The notes under the pieces are model-generated. The model ran no database searches. It had not been told where the DNA came from and saw nothing but the letters and a program-made list of their open reading frames with translations. A DNA stretch of 8,518 nt from an uncultured Lachnospiraceae bacterium. Its GTDB lineage: Bacteria; Bacillota; Clostridia; Lachnospirales; Lachnospiraceae. The stretch lies in the NCBI GenBank assembly GCA_934371505.1, contig CAKRNW010000101.1, positions 1 through 8,518 on the forward strand, in the 5' to 3' direction. Positions 1 to 6,700 of the stretch are shown here, piece after piece. Each line of letters starts with the position of its first letter. Position 1 is the first letter of the stretch. The position numbers and the translations under genes were made by a program.

Positions 1-664
1 GACGGAAACCAAAACCATTACCCAGGATAATCCGGCAAGCTTTAACAATATCCTTACCGGTGGGCAGGCATTGAGCGATGGCTACGAAATCAAGGTAACT
101 GCCCCATCAGGGAAAGCGGTGCCCATTTATGTCCGGGTCAAAACCGCAGACGGTGCCCTCCTCACAGAACGGTTAAAGGGAAAGATTATGCTGCAGACCC
201 GCAGTGATGCCGGAAAATTTCTGAAATCCTTCGGATTCAATACCAACGGAGATACGCCGAAAGAGCAGTTTGAATACCTACAGAAACAGTCGGAATTCAA
301 CTATAAAATCACTACCGGCGGTGTCAGCCAGGAGGACGGTGGAAACACGGAAATGGTGACACTGTACTGGAACGGTACGGTTTATGATATTGACCGGTTT
401 TCCAGTGCCTGGCTTGCCTGGGAAAAAAGTGGAAAGAAGCTACCCAAAACGGTAACAAAAGCAGACCTGACCAGATACACGGACTGGGATTGGACGGATT
501 GGGACGATATGGATCCGATTTACGCCATCACCGTTCCGGTAAATGCCTACGCTTCCATCAATATCGGATTCTTCCGGGAGACGGAATACAACACTAGGGT
601 AAAGAGTGCGGAGGCACAGCAGAATTTTGTTTATGTAGTGAAAGGCAATCAGATTTCAGATTAG
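1..664 (+). CDS. C-terminal part of a probable secreted, beta-rich surface protein (5' end outside window)
   Basis: The frame is open from the left edge (first whole codon at 2) to a TAG at 662-664, giving 220 visible residues. A TTG at 71 is not the true start, because the frame continues upstream of it with equally protein-like sequence. No catalytic motif is visible. The sequence alternates hydrophobic and polar residues, as beta strands do (YEIKVTAP, VPIYVRVKT, MVTLYWNGTVYDI, IYAITVPVNAYASINIGFF), and has no cysteine and no hydrophobic membrane segment. The stretch from SFNNILTGGQ through VPIYVRVKT recalls the 'loop, strand, then ..YVRV' pattern of SipW-dependent TasA/camelysin-type proteins. 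That is a weak resemblance and an inference. A Trp/Asp cluster lies at 479-514. The C-terminus has no LPXTG motif and no hydrophobic tail, so it is not sortase-anchored. It is followed after 19 bases by the giant surface-protein gene, which suggests one operon. The reading frame is certain; the family is not. Confidence 0.85.
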   Translation, partial: TETKTITQDNPASFNNILTGGQALSDGYEIKVTAPSGKAVPIYVRVKTADGALLTERLKGKIMLQTRSDAGKFLKSFGFNTNGDTPKEQFEYLQKQSEFNYKITTGGVSQEDGGNTEMVTLYWNGTVYDIDRFSSAWLAWEKSGKKLPKTVTKADLTRYTDWDWTDWDDMDPIYAITVPVNAYASINIGFFRETEYNTRVKSAEAQQNFVYVVKGNQISD

Positions 665-666
665 AT

Positions 667-673
667 AAAGGAG
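667..673 (+). promoter_or_regulatory. Ribosome binding site of the giant surface-protein gene
   Basis: AAAGGAG, a near-perfect Shine-Dalgarno sequence, ends 10 bases before the ATG at 684. It fixes the start. An in-frame TAG at 675-677 rules out a longer reading frame. The only alternative, TTG at 678, would sit just 4 bases from the site. The site lies inside the 19-base gap after the upstream stop (662-664), with no hairpin or promoter-like sequence there, so translation is probably from a shared transcript. Confidence 0.85.
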
Positions 674-683
674 TTAGTTGTAC

Positions 684-782
684 ATGCGGCGTAAGTGGAT
701 GCGGATATTTTCCGTTCTTTTGATTGTGTGCCTGTTAGTATCAGACAATTGCTGGTTAGATTGGAAAACAACTGCATATGCG
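684..782 (+). other. Sec-type signal peptide of the giant protein
   Basis: Residues 1-33 show a basic n-region (MRRKWMR), a hydrophobic core (IFSVLLIVCLLV), a more polar stretch and an Ala-Tyr-Ala site. Signal peptidase I cleavage is expected after Ala33 (AYA|AED), or one residue later. Cys16 lies within the core but lacks the small residue at -1 needed for a lipobox, so a lipoprotein signal is unlikely. Confidence 0.85.
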
Positions 783-3700
783 GCAGAAGATACCGGAGGG
801 GCTTTGACGGAGGACACCGTGAACAGTAGCTCTTCCAGCCAGCCGGAGGAAGGAAAGACCCAGGCGGGCGGCAGCACTTCCGGACAAGGCGAAGGCGGAG
901 ACAGCACCGGCGGCAGTGGCAGCACCGGAGAGGGCGGCAATACTGGAAATAATGGAAATACCAGCGAAAGCGGCAGCACCGGAGAGGGCGGCAATACTGG
1001 AAATAATGGAAATACCAGCGAAAGCGGCAGCACCGGAGAAGGCGGCAATACCGGAAATAATGAAAATACCAGCGAAAGCGGCAGCACCGGAGAAGGCGAA
1101 AACACCGGAGACAGTGAGAATCCCGAAGAGGATGAGGAAGATGTACCGGAGGAAGACGAAGAACTGACAGAGGACGAGATTGCCCTTTATGATGGAGAGG
1201 CAGATACTCCTGCGGGAAGTAAAGCACTGGCAGATGTAGCGGATGAAACTGCCTATAAGGATTATTATAAAACAGGAATTACCTATTATATTGCAAAAGC
1301 AGAGGATTTCCTGCTCCTGCAAAAGCTGACCCAAAGCTATGATTTCGAGGGCATCCGTTTCCAGATAGGAACCACCGGAAGTGAAAAGGTGTGGAAAATC
1401 TCGGATATCAGTGGGTTTGAGGGATTTGGAAGTGCAGACCATCCCTTCCGGGGAAAAATGTCCTGCTATTATGCCAGCGGTTTTCAATTTGAACTGGATA
1501 AACCCCTCTTTGCCTATCTGGGAGAGGGCGCGGAAATCTACCAGTTTGACTTTACCTGTGTGGACGGAGCGTCTGCGGCAATCGCTAAAAACATCCAGGT
1601 TTCCGGCGAAAATACGGATGAAATCAAGATTCATGACATTGACATAACTGGCGTTATTAAAAACACCGGTGAGAACGTCGGTATTATCGCAGGCAGCATT
1701 GGAGATAACGCAAAGATTTATATTACAAATGTTAACTCTGGAATTAATAATATAACAGGAAAGAATGCCGGAGGTATCGCGGGCAGTCTGGGAGATAATG
1801 TCACAATCACTGCGGAGAATAGCAGCTGGACAGCGGCAGAGGTGACAGGAACTGCCGCAGCAGGCGGTTATTTTGGCGTGGTAACAGGCAGCTACACCTG
1901 GAATACCTCGAAACTGACTCTGTGCCAGAGTTTTAAGGTACAGGATGGAGAATATGCCGGACAGTTTGCCGGAAAACTTTGTAAAGGAACTGGGGACAGC
2001 AAGCTGACCGTAATCGGGGATGACACTATTACCATAGATGCAAAGGTCAACGGTGGGCAGACGGTAGGTGGTTTGCTGGGCTTCTGTGAGGAAGGCACCA
2101 CACTGGAAGTGGCGAAACCTCTGACCATAAGCGGAACCGTGACTGCCAGCCGGGAGCAGGGCAGTGCCGGCGGTCTGCTGGGTAAGGTTTCTACAAAGAT
2201 TACTATAAAACTGGATACCTATACGGGAAATGCAACGATTGAAACGAACAATAATAACAAAGGGTACGCAGGAGGACTGTTTGGCGACATTACCAGTGAC
2301 TTTAACCTGGAATGTAAGAATATTGCAATTAGTGGACATATTCGATACGCCACAGGTGCCGGAGGCTTTGCAGGACGGATAGATGGCGTGAATTTCTGTG
2401 TGCCTACAGTCACGGTATCTGCAAACATGGAAAACTGCACCCATGTAGGTGGAATCCTGGGCTGTCTGAACAACAGCAAAAGCATGGTAAAAACCCCGAA
2501 GATTATGACGGGGTGTACATTGAAAGGTGATACCGCTACCGGCGGCATCGTGGGAACGGTGCAGAATGGAAGTAGTCCCTCCGCACTGGCGTTGGAGGGA
2601 AGGATTTCTGTCCAGCCCGGTTCTCTGTCCGGAGGAAGCTGCGGCGCACTGGTGGGCAGCCAGTCGGAGTCTCTCATTTATCTTACCAGTGTAGAAGGAA
2701 AAGTAGACGGAGCCTCCCAGCTTGACCTTAACGATGTTGCTAAAAATCCGGAGGAAATCGGACAGTATGGCGGCGTATTCCGCAACCAGGCAAAGGGAGA
2801 CCAAAAACTCATCGGTGGCGATGGTTCTCTGGAACAGGTGGGAACCGTGAAGGGCTATGCTGTAAGCGGTTCTGGCAGTATCTGGACACTAACGGGTACA
2901 GCAGGCATGGAAACCCTTGCCATTGCCTTAAATACCCAGGGTAATTTCGGCATGGAGGCATTTGGCAGCAGCTCACCCAATCAGTCGGGAATTCCCGCAC
3001 TTTTATCCGGGGCATATACCCTGGATGGGGATGCGGATATTTCCTATGAAACCACGGGGATTATTACCGTGAACCGGAATGATAAAGAGAATGATGATGC
3101 CGATAAGCAGTATCTGTTCCAGGGCAGTCTGAAAGGGGTATCAGGGAGTACGACCATTACCCAGACCAGCCGTGGGAAACAAAACAGAACCGGTATCTTC
3201 TCCACGTTGGGTGGAAACACCAGCTTTTCTGATCTGATCATCACAGGCACCATAGAAAATGCCAAGGGTACAGGAGGGATTGCTTATCAGTCAAAAGGAG
3301 AGGGAATGACCCTTTCCGATGTACAGATGGAGAAAAAGTTTGAAAATAACAGCGATACCATCGGTGGTGTGCTGGCAAAGGAGAGCAGTGACACCCTGTT
3401 TACCGTAACTGCATCCAATGTGACACTCGCGTCAGTCATCAATGCCGGGAATGTCAATGAGTATAGCGGATTCATTACCCGGATGGAAAATGCAAAGGTG
3501 GCACTGGATGGAATTACCCTTGGAGGGAATTTAACCACGACAAGTGGAGGAAACTGTGGTGGTTTCCTGGGACATACCTGGCGGACGATGCAGGGAAGCA
3601 TGAAGAAGGTTACCGTGGATTCCGCAGGAGCAACAATTGATTCCAAGGGAAGTACGGGCGCTCTTTTATTTGCCACGGACACCGCAGAAGAACAATATTT

Positions 3701-6700
3701 GACCCTTGAGAAGGTGGATTTAAATAGACTCACGATGAAAACAGGTGCCAAAAGTGCATTTCTGGCGGCGTATGGTCAGGCTCTGGCAGCAGATGTGGTG
3801 GACTATAGCTGTAAGGGTGCCACAGTGGACACAGCAGGAGAGTTTGATGAGATAGTCTATTGTACGAAGGACGATCAAAAAAACTATACTGGCATTGTTT
3901 CTTTACATGACAGTACGAAAAACTTCCCAAAATACTGTTATACCAATCAGGCAACGTATAAGAACCCAAAGCCCAAGACAAATCAACTGACCGTTTACTA
4001 TTATGATTTGTTCCAGACAATCAATGCAGATGGAACCATCAAACATGCAGGAGGTACGGCATCCAAAATCACCAGACACGAACTGGATACACCGGAGAAA
4101 ATGTTAATCTGGAGTGCCGTTCATAATGCCACCAGCACGCCGAAATCTGTTTTTAGGAAGTGCTTTGACGAGAATGACTACGGAAATGAGTCCTATACAT
4201 TAAAGGGAAACCTGGATCTGGGAAATGTCAGCTTCTATCCCGCATCCACAGTAAAGGGCGCATCCCTGACCGGAACAAAGGAGGATCCGGCTACGGTAAA
4301 ATTCCATGCCGATCAGATGAACAGCAACATGGGACAGCACCAGGGACTTCATGCGGGACTTCTGTACAACCCCACCGGCGGTGTGACAGCGAAGGATTTT
4401 ACCCTGGAGGGCACCGTTGCCAATCTGGATGGAAATAACAGTGGTGCGCTGATCAGCGGAACCTTAACGGGTGGCGGTACCTTTGAGAACCTCACCTTAA
4501 AGAATTTATGGGTACGAGACTATCAGAAAACGGGAAAAGAGGAAGATGGCTTGTTGATAGCCAAAATTGCAGCAGGCACAGGAACCCAGACCACTACCGT
4601 GGATGTCACTTTTAACGGAATTTCCATGACCGGCTATACCAATACCGGAGCGGGTGGCAAAAAAGCGGCGGCGGCTCTCATCGGAGCAGCTGGCGACGAC
4701 AAGGTCACCAACCTGAAGCTGCAGTTCCGCAATATGAAGATTGCGGATGACGCTGATGCTTCCCAGGCATCCCCGAAACACAACGGAGATGTGCTGGCGT
4801 TTGCCTCCTTCCTGTACAACTATAATTTTGCCACGAATTCCGACCAGAATATCGGCAGAGGCTTGTATCTGTTCAGCGAGGAAGAGGCTAAAGACAAGGT
4901 AACCTGGGGAAAAGAGCTGGATGATACCACAGAATACTGGATGTATACCGGGGAAGATAATCATATCCGTGTGTTTGAGAATAAGCCAGAGGTTAAGGAA
5001 AATTGGAAGAAGAATTACTACAAACCCTATGTCTACATGAAACAGGAGATTGAGGTCAACCCGAAAACCGGTGATTTAGATAAAGGTTGTGGCACTTACG
5101 AAGACCCCTACCTCATTGGTTCTGTCAAGCAGTTCCTCACTTTGTACCGCTATTTAAGTACGAAGGATGGGGAAAATGCGGATTCCTTTACCAACTGGAA
5201 GGTGAATAAGCGAAATACCGGCGTAGACTTCTGTGATAAGTCCACAGGACATACCCTTTATACCTTTGGGGAGGGGGCGTTCCCCACCAGGGACGAACTG
5301 AGTCAAGCGTACTACCAGTTGAGCGGGGACATAGATTTATCGGGAATTACCAGCGGAAACTATAAGGTTCTTGTGGACAGTTTCGTTGGCTTTGGCACCA
5401 GTGAGCGCCCCTTTATCGGCGTCTGGTCTGGAAAGGATGAGAGTGGAAACAACTATACGGTGACCCTGCCTCAAAAGAATAGTTCACAGATTTATACAAC
5501 CTATGGATTTTTGCAGTATGCCAAGGGTGCTGTGGTAAAGGATATGAAGATTGTCATCCCTAAAGGTATCAATAAGGACGGACGCACCACCATTAAGACC
5601 GACGGTGCGGCAGGCGGTGTCATTGGCTGTATCTTAGGCGGCGACAATATCATAGATAATGTAGAGGTAAGCGGTGAGTTTTCCCTGGTACCGAATTCCA
5701 CAGGATTTATTTTTGCGGCGGTAGGCGGTTATGTAGGTCTGGTCAAGAGAGGCGGACTGAATCTCAGAAATGTATCGCTGGGGAGTGACCTGGGAACATT
5801 TACTTTATATAAAAATGAGGAGGAAATTAACGACTCCTGTAGTAATCGGGATATTATTTACTATGTGGGAGCCGTATGTGGCAGAGTGGAGGACGGCTAT
5901 GTCCTTTACGAAGGTGCCAGTGATAAGACCTCTGCTATCTGGCAGAAAGGGAAAAAGGCAGGACATGGCAATCTGTCCCTGATTCCTTACTATGATATTG
6001 TAAATGGTGCTTATCTGGATGCCCAGTTTAAAGACAGTCCGGCGACCATAACAGAGCCTAAAGCGGGTCAGATAACAGTGACCCTTCCCAATGCGGCGGC
6101 ATTGCAGGTTATGAGCATGGCACTCAATGCAGATGCGCTCAATATGGTGCCAAATGCTACGAAATCCACTATGGGCTATACGGAACTGTCCAGGAGTCGA
6201 AGGGCAGATTATGACAAGCTGGGAACGCAGGATAGAACAGAGAGTGATTATCAAAAGGCAGTAACCTATGATGATAAGGCAAGCTATCCTTATCTTTATA
6301 AGTATCTGGGCATTACAGGGAGCAATTATGCAACGTATATTCTGGACAAGGTATCCATACTGAACCCACTGGGCAAGGTAAACGGAACGACATATCATAC
6401 CACCTGGCAGTTGGCGAAGGATGAGACGTATGATTTGACAGTCTTTGGTCAGGCATTCCGGGGAATTGGTTCCCTGTATAATGCTACAGACAGTACAGGC
6501 TCTACCTTCCGGGGAAACTTTGACGGGCAGGGGAGTACCGTCAAGTATGCACTGGAAGGTCTGGCAATGGACTACACGGTGAATCCCACTCTGGGTACGG
6601 TATTTCCTACTTGTCTGCGCCGCAGTGGACTGTTTAACACCATTGTGGGTTATCAGGATGCAAGCTGCTACGAAACCGATGGGTTTATCATTCAGAATTT

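Noticed and set aside
71..73. TTG as the start of the upstream gene
   Set aside because: The same frame is open for 23 codons before it to the window edge with similar composition, and no Shine-Dalgarno sequence precedes it, so the true start is outside the window.
916..1167. Off-frame plus-strand frame with helical-looking 18-residue repeats (MAAPERAAILEIMEIPAK)
   Set aside because: A 54-bp unit repeats in phase in all three frames, so a regular repeat here is automatic. There is no ribosome binding site, and the real frame runs through it.
661..1227. Two minus-strand frames (661-1227 and 674-1105) with striking Arg/Cys/Phe or Pro/Leu/Val repeats
   Set aside because: The repetitiveness comes from reading the 54-bp tandem repeat backwards in other frames. 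Neither frame fits a known protein type and both overlap the signal peptide and stalk coding region.
2493..2514. Inverted repeat ACCCCG / CGGGGT with a 10-base loop
   Set aside because: The stem is only 6 bp, with no T-run after it, and lies inside a continuous reading frame. It is likely chance and not a terminator.
756..2804. Long minus-strand open frame of 682 codons opposite the giant gene
   Set aside because: It lies entirely antisense to the well-supported giant frame. Its translation is Cys-, Ile- and Ser-rich without a recognisable domain, and it repeats only where the 54-bp repeat forces it to. Codon bias of the real gene leaves this antisense frame free of stops.
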